Shown one piece after another: positions 13,351 through 24,457 of a DNA stretch of 64,000 nt; positions within the stretch are counted from its first letter, which is position 1; each line of letters starts with the position of its first letter. The stretch comes from Epiperipatus broadwayi. Lineage: Eukaryota > Onychophora > Udeonychophora > Euonychophora > Peripatidae. The DNA is taken from positions 3,478,156 through 3,542,155 of the forward strand of contig JAQFVV010012396.1 in NCBI GenBank assembly GCA_028023455.1, read 5' to 3'. Under the pieces are notes generated by a model. The model was not told the DNA's origin and did not search any database. It worked only from the letters and a program-made list of their open reading frames with translations. The translations under genes were made by a program, and so were the position numbers.

Positions 13351-15140
13351 CATTTACATGTATGTTGATCACTGCAGTTAATACTGCTTTCTTGCAGTAA
13401 ATATTTTTTTTAAAATGTGATATGTATATATTTTTAAAATGTATTATATGAATACAAATATGAATACCCAAACAGAAAATTTGATGGTTACATCAAAATG
13501 AGCAGATGTATTCTTATAAGAAGTTTTTAAATAACAACTAAAATTAAATTTATTTAGAAGCATTCTGTTTGAAAAAATTAAAAAGCTTATTTAATATCAC
13601 AGAAATATATAACTATAAATATAAGATTGCATGTGCCAACATATAAATAATTTACCAAGGAACAAAATAATAAAAATAATTTACAGAATAGAATAATCCT
13701 AACTTTTAAAGGATTGATGGAAAGGTTTAGCTATTTATTATATTAAGCATCTATATATTTGTATGCCAACAAAGAAAATAAAATTTTGCTAAGGATTATA
13801 ACTTCTAATGGGATAATGATCATTTTAAAAGGAATAAATGACTTGCTAAAGATTATCACCTTAAATGGAGTAATTATAAATTTTTATAATCATTAATCAT
13901 TTTCAAAGGATAAATAATACTTATTAATTACATCAACTATAGTGTGAAATTTTGCCAGGAATTATTAATAATTAGTTTGTTGAATAAAGTATAAATACTT
14001 TTTTTAAAAAAATGAGTTTTTGAAATTGATGTATATTTTAAAATATCATTTTATGGAAGATTTTTGGGACTTTCTCCATGCAAATTTTGAAAAAATAAAA
14101 TAAAATTAATTTAAACACTGGATAACTCTTTATAATAAATATTGATCATTGTTCATGCAGGTTATACATTTTATTTATTAAATTATATTTGATTTAATAC
14201 TGCTTTTGTTTTAAAAGATCATTTAATGTATATATGTATGGGAGTGAACATATAAATCTATAAACTAACCAAAAAAAAATTTTCATAGATAACTTTAGTT
14301 TTACATTTAGGTTATCACAATAGATTTTACTTAATAATTTATTTTGTTTGTTGATAAATGATGAATATGCAATTGGAACAAATTAATATTTTCTTTTATA
14401 TGTTTATATGTATGTTGTCTATTGTAGACAGTAAATAAGTTTTTTATGATTCTTTTAAAATGTATAATGTCTTAATACCATCTTATAGTTCAAACAGATA
14501 TAATATTTGATAACACATTGATTTAAATTATTAAAATATAATAATTATTTGTCTTATTATTCATTTTGTAAATAAAATTATTATTTATTAATTTGAGTAG
14601 CAATAATTTAGAGTCCCTTTGCAAACACAAACATATAAAAATTTAATTAAAAAAATAATATGAATTTTATTATTGTATTAGGATTCAATAATAAGAAAGA
14701 TAGAATTGGTATGATTTAAATACAAAAGCTAATCAATAGATTATTTATAATAAAATTTATATAATCATAAAGCTTAAATAATTTTATTCATTCTGTAATA
14801 TAGTATAAATTTAGTTCATAGTAATAAAGGAGTGGAAGCAGAAAGGAGTTTGCTATTAACTGAAAAGAGAACCTTTGATTCCTCTTGGAAGCTTTTAAGG
14901 AACTGATCAGGAAAAGCTGTTATTACTATGTGATTATTCATATAGTATATGAACATGGATGGGCTGCTCACCAACATGCATTAGCCAAAGGGGTGAATTT
15001 ATTGGCTTTTTACCTCTGAGGTTAAGATCAAGAAACACGATGGTCTGTTTTCTCAGTTGCCTGATAAAGCAGAATGAATGTTTGTGTAAATGATAAATAT
15101 TTTTCCAATATATACAATTGTGACAGACAATAATCATGGC
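13351..15140. other. AT-rich DNA, no gene seen
   Basis: Nothing coding was recognised. From about 14830 the composition becomes less AT-rich and leads into the LINE. This part (for example around 14940-15060) may be an older repeat fragment, but I could not identify it. Confidence 0.4.
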
Positions 15141-15199
15141 CCTTATTCCCAGAAGGCTGTAAGATCACCAACCAAGGCTGTAGTTGGTGGCCGAAGGTG

Positions 15200-16150
15200 G
15201 AGGGTGCTAAAAATCCCCTGATTGCAGACCCAAGCTACCATTTGATAACTTTTTATTTAGGTACTTACAACTGCAGATCACTTTCAAGTGAAGGAATATT
15301 GCAAGATTTAAAAAAAGAACTGTCTTATATTAAATGGGACATTATTGGACTTTGTGAAGTTAGAAAAAATGTGAAAAGACAATTGATTTAAAAAGTGGAC
15401 ATTTACTCTATTATAAAGGTACAAATATTGGAAATATAAGTGAAGTAGGATTCATTATAAATAAAAAGTGGAAGAACAACATTGTATAGATTGATGGTGT
15501 ATCAAACAGAGTAGCAAGATTAGTTATACAACTTAATAGCAGGTACCAAATGCAGATAATTCAGGTTTATGCTCAAACAAGTTCTCATAGTGATGAAATA
15601 ATAGATTTTTATATGGGTGTACAAAAGGCTTTTCATCATAGTAAACAATATTTTAAAATTGTTATGGGAGACTTTAATCCTAGAATTGGTAAACAAATGA
15701 AAGATAAAAGTGATGTAGGTAATTTTGGTTATGGTAATAGAAATGAGAGAGGTCATAGACTTGTAAAGTTTGCAGCATAAGAAAAACTTTATATTATGAA
15801 TTTTTTTTTTTTTTGAGAAAAAGAAGGTACAGCAGGATTGGATTATATTTTGAATAACAGAAAATACATATTTCAAGATTGTAATGTTCTTAATAAATTT
15901 AACACAGAAAGTGTTCATTGATTACTAAGATGTAAGATATGTGTTAATGCAAAACTAAAGAGACAAAAATTTATTAAGAAAAACAATATTTACAGTTGAT
16001 ATTCCTAATCTTCAAAACATTCTAATGAATTTAAATTAGAACTCACAAATCAGTTTTAAGTATTAGTAGATTTTGAACATGATTTAAATTTGAATGAAAT
16101 TAATATGAATATAACTGATACACTTTTAAAAACTGTAACAAACATAGCTG
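15200..16150 (+). pseudogene. LINE AP-endonuclease domain, broken
   Basis: The frame starting near 15197 shows GTYNCRSLSSEGILQDL followed by WDIIGLCEVR, the N-terminal blocks of RTE endonucleases. The frame at 15550-15780 carries MGDFNPRIG (15664-15690), the GDFN catalytic block. These proteins nick target DNA to prime LINE insertion. The domain is interrupted by a stop after 15391 and by a frameshift at a T-run near 15800-15815. It continues toward the linker region around 16000-16450 in a decayed state. Confidence 0.8.
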
Positions 16151-16639
16151 GTAAAAAAAGCAGCAATTGACCAAGAAAATTTCTACTGAGACTAGAGAAT
16201 TTATGAAAAAAAAAAAGGAATATGAAGATATACAAAAATGATGCATTAAAAGGATTAAATATCTCAAATTTTATAAAATGGTGTGAAAAAGAATTGAATA
16301 TGATATAAGAAAGTATAACGATGAACTAGCAAGCAAAGCTGTAGAAAAGAATAAAAGTTTCAAGTATGTAAAACAAAATTTTGGTATTGGTAGGAAATTT
16401 ATATCTGCAATAAGAAAAAAAGATGGAATAATTACCGAAAGAAGAGATGACATCACGAAATGGGTAGAAGACTTTTATTAAAAATTATATAGTAATAAAG
16501 AATAAGTACCTCATATATCTATTACAACTTCTGAATTGCCCAGAATTTTAAATGAAGAAGTGAGACGTGCATTAAATGTATGAAGAAAGGAAAGGCTCCA
16601 GGTAATGATGGAATTATAATTTTTTAGCAAGTTTATATA

Positions 16640-17340
16640 CCAAATGTTTAAATAATAAAGATGTACCAGATGATTGGAAGAATGCAATATTAATATTAAT
16701 ATTTAACAAAGGTGATAAAAGATATTAGAAATTACAGACCTATCAGCCTTTTATCAGTTTTATACAAAATTTTTACCAAGATAATTACAACTAATCTACA
16801 GAGAACATTGGATTTCCACCAACTAAGAGAACAAGCTGAATGTAAAAGTGGTTTTAGTACAGTATATCATATTCAGGTATTGAGAGAAGTTATAGAAAGA
16901 ACATATGAATTGCCATTATGATTTGGATTTGTAGATTATGAAAAAACATTTGATTTTATAAACATTTCTTCAGTGATTAAAGTATTGGATCATCAAGGTA
17001 TAGATCTAGGATATTGCCATATTTTAAAGAATATTTATAAAAATGCAACAGCAACATTTAGATTACATAATTATACTAGGAAAGTCAACATCGAGTAGGG
17101 TGTAAGACATGGTGACCCCATATCTCCAAAACTTTTTACAGCAGTGTTGCAAGAAATAGGAAGCTAAAGAAGTGAAAGTAAATGGAAATTTTTTTAAGTT
17201 ATTTAGATTTTGCAGACAATGTAGTTGCATTTGCAAATAATGCTTTAGAGTTGCAGGAAATGTTGCAAGAGATAACTGATGAAAGTAGGAAAGTAGAACT
17301 AAAGATAAATGTTAAAAAGACTAAAGTAATGTTTAATTGA
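16640..17340 (+). pseudogene. LINE reverse transcriptase domain, broken
   Basis: NYRPISLLSVLYKIFTKII (from about 16724) is the classic LINE RT block. It is followed by REQAECKSGFSTVYHIQVL, then FVDYEKTFD (about 16928), then VRHGDPISPKLFTAVLQ (about 17101-17150), and finally FADN where active RTE enzymes have FADD (about 17207). The last change would remove one catalytic aspartate. Stops separate several blocks (for example after 16918). Order, spacing and block identity fit the RTE clade, closest by eye to BovB-type sequences. Confidence 0.85.
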
Positions 17341-17792
17341 TTTTCTCAAAATATCAAAATAAAGATTATGATGAGTTAGAAGAAGTTAACAAATATCTTC
17401 GTCAGATTTGGATGAAAACATAATGGATGAAATTGATCATAGAATTAAACTTGGCTGGAGTGCTTTTGGTAGAAATAACTTGATACTAAAAGGAACTATT
17501 TATTTTGCAGACAATGTAGTTGCATTTGCAAATAATGCTTTAGAGTTGCAGCAAATGTTGCAAGAGATAACTGATGAAAGTAGGAAAGTAGAACTAAAGA
17601 TAAATGTTAAAAAGACTAAAGTAATGTTTAATTGATTTTCTCAAAATATCAAAATAAAGATTATGAGTTAGAAGAAGTTAACAAATATCTTCATCAGATT
17701 TGGATGGAAACATAATGGATGAAATTGATCATAGAATTAAACTTGGCTGGAGTGCTTTTGGTAGAAATAACTTGATACTAAAAGGAACTATT
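17207..17792 (+). repeat. 295-bp tandem duplication inside the LINE
   Basis: The stretch from TTTGCAGACAATGTAGTTGC to AAAGGAACTATT occurs twice in direct tandem (about 17207-17501 and 17502-17792). The copies are almost identical; one visible difference is a 3-bp deletion (GATGATGAG versus GATGAG context near 17370/17663). Both copies carry the FADN change, so that mutation preceded the duplication. Confidence 0.9.
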
Positions 17793-17814
17793 CCTATGTG
17801 TGTGATTTAATAAA

Positions 17815-18200
17815 TGTGTTTTACTAGTTCTTACTTATGGATCTGAGACTTGGACACTTAATGAAGAGCAATACAGAGACTTCAGACCACTCAAAGAAGT
17901 ATTGAAAGATGAATGTTGGCAATAACAAGAAGAGATTGAAAATGCAATAGTAAGAGAACAAACAAGTGTTATTGACCTCATTGAAAAAAATTAAAAGACT
18001 GAAGTGGAGTTGGGCTGGACATATTGCTAAAAGAGATGACAATAGATGGACAATTGGAAATATTAAACTGGATTCCAAGAGATTGTAAAAAACCCAGAAA
18101 GAGACCACATGAGATAAATGGATGAAATAAGAAAGTGTGCAGGGGTGATGTGGAGAAGGGAAGCTAAAGTTCAGAGAAGATGGATTGAACTTGGAGAGAC
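17815..18200 (+). pseudogene. LINE C-terminal region, broken
   Basis: LTYGSETWTLNEEQYRDF (from about 17824) and WAGHIAKRDDNRWT (from about 18013) are the two best-known conserved phrases of the RTE/BovB C-terminus. Stops and a frameshift separate them. The region ends in the GAT-repeat tail at 18225-18236. Confidence 0.85.
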
Positions 18201-18239
18201 CTTCATCCTGGATTGATAATGGTTGATGATGATGAATAA

Positions 18240-19950
18240 AACAGTTATTCATGAAAGAATACCAATATAAATTTATAATTAATATATCTGTCATGTCTGA
18301 ACTAATAAAGCCTTCCTTTCAGTACATTGTTTGTATCTTTTACTTATATTTCAGTTTCAGAGATAAAGCCTCTAAAAGCATTACATTTTTATATTATTTT
18401 ATATTGTGTATAGAATGTTGGAATCCATTCATGTCAATATTTATTTAACATTATTAATAAATTTTAAACCTAATTTCAATATAGATTTGGGATTATTTTA
18501 TTAATAGGGCTTATTTAACCACTGCTCATTTTATTCCATTACAGATTGCATTCATTTAATTTGCATAACACTATTAATTTTAGCTAAGCTATTTATATTA
18601 CTACAGATTTGGTATTTGTAGAATTAATACTATTATAGATTTTAATGTTATACAAGTTGCAGTATATAAAGGCAAACACTACCATATGATCAAGTTATAG
18701 CATTATAGAATTTAGCATTCATACATGTTGATATTTTATTATAACAAATAGATTAATTAAACCTTTCTTCATTTTGTACAGTTACAGATTTAGCTTGCTC
18801 AAAGACTTGGGGAATTAGCAAGAGGAATTGTCATATTCATACTGTTACAATATATATAACTGTATGATGGATTTTTTTAAATGAATTCTATTTTTCCAAT
18901 CAGTTTTAATATTAATTTTAATAATCTTTGTTTTTTTAAACAAAATTATATCTTTTTAACTATCATATAATTTTCTTTATAATAAAATATAATACTAATA
19001 AAAATTCCATGTTAATAACATCAGTTTTAATATTAGTTTTCTCTGTCATTATATCTTTTCATCTATCATTTAACTTTTTAAATAATTGTCTTAATGTACT
19101 TTTCATTTTCAACTATTTGCTGTAAGTAAAGAAAATATTAAGTATTGTTGGTATCTTATCAACTGTTACTGAATTTACTTTTATTTTTATTAATCACATT
19201 TAATTCATTATCTCTGTATAAAAGTAGTGGCATAATACAAAGCTGTTGGTAAACCATTTAATTGCATAAAAACAATCAATATCACCTTACTTTAAATGCT
19301 TTTTTACAACTTGCTGTGTCAGTTTATCTTTCTGTATGTATGTCCACATTTATGAAATTTTCTTTGGCTAAGATTTTTTTTTAAATAATCCTTTTATGCA
19401 AAGACCACTAGCCAAATAAATAATAGCAAAATAATCCATCTAAAAATAAAAAAACTGAATCGTGCTTTATTTTCCAATCTTGGAAAATATCTGAGATCTT
19501 ACAAATCTTGACTTATTATAAAACAATTGGAAATTGCAATAATGTTTTCATTTCACAAAAGCATTTGAGACTTTTTTGATTTTTATAATTTATTTGAGCC
19601 TCAAATATCTTTTTGAAATGACAATATTCCTGAAATTTTCAATTGTTTTATAACAAATAGAGTCTTAACATCTCTGATATTTACCAAAAATGGAAAATTA
19701 ACTGATATTCTTTTTTTTCTTCTATTTTTTAGTTAGATTACTTTGTTATTTTTCTACTTATTAGTCATCTAGTTACATAAAGACATTATTTTTTTAAAAA
19801 AAAACATTCTACATATTATTTTTAATGATAATTTTTAGTCTTATATATTTATTTTAAAACCAACACAGAAAAATATTTTCCTAAAAAAAAATCATAACTT
19901 AGCATAGATCATGAAATAAAAATATTATGGAAATCAGTAATATATATATA
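18240..19950. other. AT-rich DNA with weak repeat phrases, no gene seen
   Basis: The part at 18480-18860 repeats phrases like ATTCCATTACAGATT and TGTACAGTTACAGATT, resembling the degenerate repeat at 12.1-12.7 kb. No coding exon or RNA gene was recognised in the remainder. Confidence 0.4.
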
Positions 19951-19951
19951 T

Positions 19952-20443
19952 ATGAAAAACAAAAAACAAGGTAAAAACTTGCTAACGCTGGTATTTATGT
20001 CAACAGATGGCATTCTACCAAAAACACCATCAAGTGTATGTTTACATAAACGTTAGAGCATGCATTCACTATCTCTAACTTTAATTCCACTTTTAGATCA
20101 TGATTTCAAGCTATTTTCTATCATCAGTGAAAGACAGGAATTTTAGAAACTAGATCTAAACACAAACTCTGAGCGTTTATGAAACAGTTTCTATTCAGCT
20201 TGCAAGCGTGAATCTTTTAGACATGTAATGTCTTCAAACTCAGCATAGCAAGCCAGATAGCTATATGGGTCTGATCTCAGTTCAGCATCACCACATAGTA
20301 GAAGCTTCTGCAATATATATCATTGCTAGAAAGACCTCAAAGGTACATTTATGAAAAACAAAAAACAAGTTAAAAACTTGCTAACGCTTGTATTTATGTC
20401 AACAGATGGCGTTCTACCAAAAACACCAACAAGCATATGTTTA
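19952..20443. repeat. 90-bp direct repeat around a dispersed repeat
   Basis: A stretch of about 90 bp starting ATGAAAAACAAAAAACAAG is found at 19952-20041 and again at 20351-20443, with few differences. The roughly 310 bp between the copies contains a segment (about 20220-20270, including ATGTCTTCAAACTCAGC and AGCTATATGGGTCTGAT) that matches, in reverse complement, the repeat at 56206-56960. The right copy abuts the left LTR of element 2. Confidence 0.75.
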
Positions 20444-20450
20444 TATATAT

Positions 20451-22348
20451 TGAGCCGGATTGATTTCCAATTCAATTGTTTTATTACTGAAATTAATAAA
20501 GGAAGAACAGCTTCATTTTCATTAAATGTATAATGCTAAAATTTTTATTATTATTTAAAACACATACACATTTATATTTAAAGTAGATCATTTAATGTTT
20601 ATAAAATTGATTTTAAAATAGTTTACTTTCACCACCTGTTTTAATCAATTTGATTAAAAACAGACAAGCTTGCTAATTATATATTCCTGTTGCTTTTATT
20701 GTAATTATTTTTAAAGTTAATTCTAAAAAAAGCGGAGATTTAGTTTTGTATTTGTCGTTTTTGTTTCAATTATCCCTGGTTGGAAGTCTTAAATTAGATT
20801 GAGCGGGAAATTAATATTTGCCCTGCCTGGAATATAGAATGGACACTAATGAAAGTTTTGCACGGGAAATGTAGCAAGGCAAGGATAACCCGCCAATTTT
20901 TGGAGAGAGAGAGAGATTCATTATTAGATACACACTTGGATTATAGCCTGCAAAGAGATACCATTGTGAGTAGCTGTTCGGACATTTAATTCCTACTAAA
21001 AACTTAAATAATTATTGACAAACTTCGTTGGTGTGCAAGATGTCAAAATCCACCGCTGTGAGTTTTGCCATCATTAGAATGTCTTGCTAATTTAAACAAA
21101 GGATGGACCCATGCCTACCAGCTCTTCTTCAGTCATGCCATGAACCTCTAAAATAAACACTGCCTCTACCTTGCCACTGTCAAAGGACCTGAAAGATGAA
21201 CTATTGTCAAAAGTGCGCACTCGTCACTAAATCACTAGAACTCTGCCTTACCGTAAGCTAAACTTTTTCCTATTCTAGCCAGGGTAAATAAATTGCGTTT
21301 AATTAAATCTCCACTCAATCTAATGATAAATATGTTTTAAAATGGTATTAATTGTTTTTTTTTAATTATTTATTATCTGTATGTACTCTTTTCTAGTATT
21401 TAAAGTGTGTCTTGGAATCTTAGTTTTAAGATTCCAAGTTTGTTTGCAATTTTCGTTTATCAGAGGGTGCATTAGGAGATTGTATTTTATATGTTTAATA
21501 TATACCTGATTATTTCGTTAACTATTACAAAATGCATTGGCAGTTTTCGTAGTCTTTATTTATTCACCTGCCCTTAGTTGTAAAATAAGGAATCTTTAAG
21601 CATGTTTCATTTGCACTTTTTGTGCAAACAACAAAATCTTTTTGCTGGCTATTTGTTAAGTTATTTCTTCGGGTTGTCTGAAAGTAGTCATTTCTTTCTG
21701 GATTATGTAAGATCGTAATCAAATATCTTTTGCTGTCTTGTAAGTGAGATCAACCATGTTTACTTTGAATGTAGTATTATCTGCAGCAGTCCTGCGGCAT
21801 TTTAATGACAGTAATTAGAATATTACTGCTCGGACGTTCACGCTGGTTACGTCGATTTCCGGCAGGACAGTAACTGTTTTATTATCCCTGATTCAGGAAG
21901 CTAGGGTTGTTGTTTGTTTTTGTAATTTTACAACTGGCCAGCAAGAAGATATTATCCTAACCATTTCTTATATTTTAAGTGAGAGAATTTTATTGCCAAA
22001 ATGTTTAATGCCTTCATGTTTGTCGTACTCTTGTGCACTCTCTGGTAAATATACGTATGTTAACATAAGTCACTTTTATATTCATGGCTAGATGTCTTTA
22101 CTATATTGTCTAACTTCTAAAATTAATAAATTGTTTAAATTTATTTGGCTGACATTTGTCTTTGTGCTTTGATTTCTCAACTGTCTAAATAATATTTAAG
22201 ATATCTTGTCCCTCCCTGAGTGTAGTTCGGTGCCCTTTTGATTCGCATATCCTGTCCACCCTAAAATAAATGTCTAGTTCCTTTTTTTGGACTAGTGGTG
22301 CCCCCGGGGTCAGTATATGTGAATCTCAAAGATCTTTCTCCCGTTACA
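20451..22348 (+). repeat. Element 2 left (5') LTR
   Basis: 1898 bp, beginning TGAGCCGGATTGATTT and ending CTCCCGTTACA, so it has the TG...CA ends of LTRs. It matches 24458-26354 almost base for base. Differences I noticed are mainly CG versus TG/CA. Confidence 0.93.
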
Positions 22349-22359
22349 TATATAGTAAT

Positions 22360-22382
22360 TTTTGGCACGTCAACGTGGAGCT
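22360..22382 (+). promoter_or_regulatory. Candidate tRNA primer-binding site, element 2
   Basis: Fourteen bases after the LTR the sequence reads TTTGGCACGTCAACGTGG. A TGG start shortly after a 5' LTR is the usual form of a primer-binding site, complementary to the CCA end of a tRNA. Which tRNA is not determined. Confidence 0.5.
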
Positions 22383-22846
22383 TCCGAGTTTTCAAACCCA
22401 TGTGAGATTTTGTTTAGATGGTTGAGAAAGATTTCAGGTGTAAGTGGCAAGATCTAGTCAGTAGAGGTTCGATTTTTGTTAATTATTGCATGTATTGTTG
22501 GAGCAGTTTGGTAGAATGGGGTTTCGTCTTTTTCATATGACATAAATAAATAAACAATAAATAGCATATTTTCAAAAAAAGTCTGTCGGAGTTAATTTTT
22601 TTTTGAAGAGTTAAATATATATATAGTTCATCTTTTTCATATGACATAAATAATAAATAGAGTTTTGTTGTTGTTGTTGTTGTTGTTTAAATAGAAGAAA
22701 AATAGTTTGGAGTAAAATTTTCGAAGTTAAAAGTAGTAAAAATAGTTTGTTGTCTTCTTGCATATAAATAAATAGCGTTTTATTTGCTTTGAGATTTTTT
22801 GTTTAAAAAAAAAAAAGTTAGTATAGCAAGTTAGCCTTGTGTAAAA

Positions 22847-24244
22847 ATGGAAGGTAAAGAAGAAGGTGACAGGGCGGCAGGTTTGGAAGAGAGCCCTGTT
22901 TCATTTAAATACCCCCAGATAGTAGAAAAAGAAGAGAGCGAGACACAGATGATGATAAAGTTGATAATAGAAATGAAACAAAGTCAGCAAGCTGAGATGA
23001 AAGAAATATGACAAGAGTTGCTAGAAATGAAACAAGGTCAGCAAGCTGAGATGAAAGAAATATGACAAGAGTTGCTGGAAATGAAACAAAATATAGCAAA
23101 ACAAAATATAGAAATAAAACAGAGTCAACAAACAATACTGCAGGAGTTGAGACAGGAAATATTGAAGAAAGTCGACAAAAATCAAGCAGCTATAGAAGCC
23201 ATAGAGAAAGATCGAAATAAGGAGGTTCAGGAAGTTGAAATTTTAAAGGAAGAGATGAAAGAAGTAAAAGATGAGGTACAGCAAGGTAGTGTTAGGACAG
23301 GTAGTTTAGAAATAAAGATGGTGCAGGTTGAAGGGATGTGCAAGGAATGGATAGACATACATAAAACAACACAAGTAGAATTGGAGATGTTAAAGGAAGG
23401 AGAAATGCAGAGAGAAATAGATCTGAGGATTGATGGTGCTGTCAGGAAATTAGAAAAGATGTTTGAAGGCATAGAGGAAAGTAAGGATAATTTGAAAACA
23501 GAAGTACAACAAACTTGTATTGATATGATAAAAGGACTCGAATATAGGCTAGCTGGGATAGAGAATAAACCTAGGGCATTCTATACTGAAGACAAACAGT
23601 ATGAAACAGAAAATGAATATAGGGAGTCGAGAAGTAAAAGACAGGAAGGGCCCTCCAGTAGATTTTTGGAAAAACAATTCCTAATAGAAACATTCAAGGC
23701 TGAGATGGGAGAAAGCCCATTAAATCATTTAGGAAGTTTGGCTAATATGTTTCATGTCCAAGACTGGCCGGAAAGGGATAAAGTTACAGTAGCCAGTAAC
23801 TACCTTCGTGAAACAGCCTCTGACTGGTGGCACACTTTATTCACCAAACCAAGAACATTTGAGGAATATAGGCACGCCATTTTAAAAACATTTTGGAGTG
23901 AAGCCAGACAAGATGGGATACTCTATAAAATATCCCATGAGAGATATTCCAGCGTTCGCGGTGAAACATACACGCAATTTTTTTATAGACAAGTAGTGAA
24001 ACTCAAGGCATTAATGGCCTTTCCGTTGTCAGACGATCAAGTCACGAGGACTATCTGACATAATATGCCACCAGACATACAACAAATGATGTTGAGTAAT
24101 AATGGGCGGTCGATAGAAGAAATGGCAGAATTTTTAACGGCTGTAGATTTTGGCAATGTATCAAGAGAACCTGTAGACAGGTTCAGGAGAGTAGATTGTC
24201 CTGACCAAACTCTCCATAAGAAGCAACCACCTGACCGAGCGTAA
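22847..24244 (+). pseudogene. Element 2 gag, three TGA stops
   Basis: A single frame runs from ATG 22847 to TAA 24242-24244, broken by TGA at 23009, 23063 and 24056. The longest open part is 23072-24058. Residues 30-200 are glutamine/glutamate/lysine-rich coiled coil. The C-terminal half is Ty3/gypsy-type gag: SNYLRETASDWWHTLF, then a TFWSEARQDGI block, then TYTQFFYRQVVKLKALMAF. The same blocks occur in elements 1 and 3, so the three gags are related. Gag forms the particle that packages the RNA. I see no CCHC zinc knuckle before the stop. A 54-bp tandem repeat near the N-terminus carries the first two stops. Confidence 0.88.
22955..23090 (+). repeat. 54-bp tandem repeat in gag coiled coil
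   Basis: The unit encoding roughly EMKQxQQAEMKEI-stop-QELL occurs twice in full, with a further partial copy; the stops lie 54 bp apart (23009 and 23063). The TGA occupies a position where CGA (Arg) would continue the helix. Confidence 0.8.
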
Positions 24245-24397
24245 GTGATATTGATCGGACATACTGTTTAAAACAAAAAAAAAATTGTTAATGATTTATG
24301 AGAATGGATAAATGTAAGAAATGAAATATTGTTTTGGTTTTTCATGAGTGCATTCAGCCAAATTCCTAGGGGTAGTTTTTGAAATGTTTTTAGTTTT

Positions 24398-24416
24398 AAA
24401 AAAAAAGGAAAAAAGT
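24398..24416 (+). promoter_or_regulatory. Candidate polypurine tract, element 2
   Basis: The run AAAAAAAAAGGAAAAAAG lies about 40 bp before the 3' LTR. Plus-strand priming sites normally touch the LTR, so the distance is a weakness; another T-rich tract lies between. Confidence 0.3.
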
Positions 24417-24457
24417 TGCAGGAATGTTTTTTTTTTTTGATCACGTGTTGAGGCAGT

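Larger units (their letters stand above)
15150..18238 (+). mobile_element. RTE/BovB-like LINE, nearly full length, dead
   Basis: A single LINE can be followed on the plus strand through all expected parts: AP endonuclease, reverse transcriptase, C-terminal region, and a 3' end with GATGATGATGAA (18225-18236), the short tandem tail typical of RTE elements. The 5' limit is uncertain and is placed where LINE-like sequence starts. Every domain is broken by stops and frameshifts. A 295-bp tandem duplication lies inside the RT/C-terminal part (17207-17792). No target-site duplication was confirmed. Confidence 0.85.

Noticed and set aside
15520-15918. 132-codon open frame on the minus strand
   Set aside because: It is the shadow of the LINE endonuclease domain on the opposite strand and has low-complexity composition.
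17824-18294. 156-codon open frame on the minus strand
   Set aside because: It overlaps the LINE C-terminal region in antisense; the plus strand carries the recognised RTE blocks.
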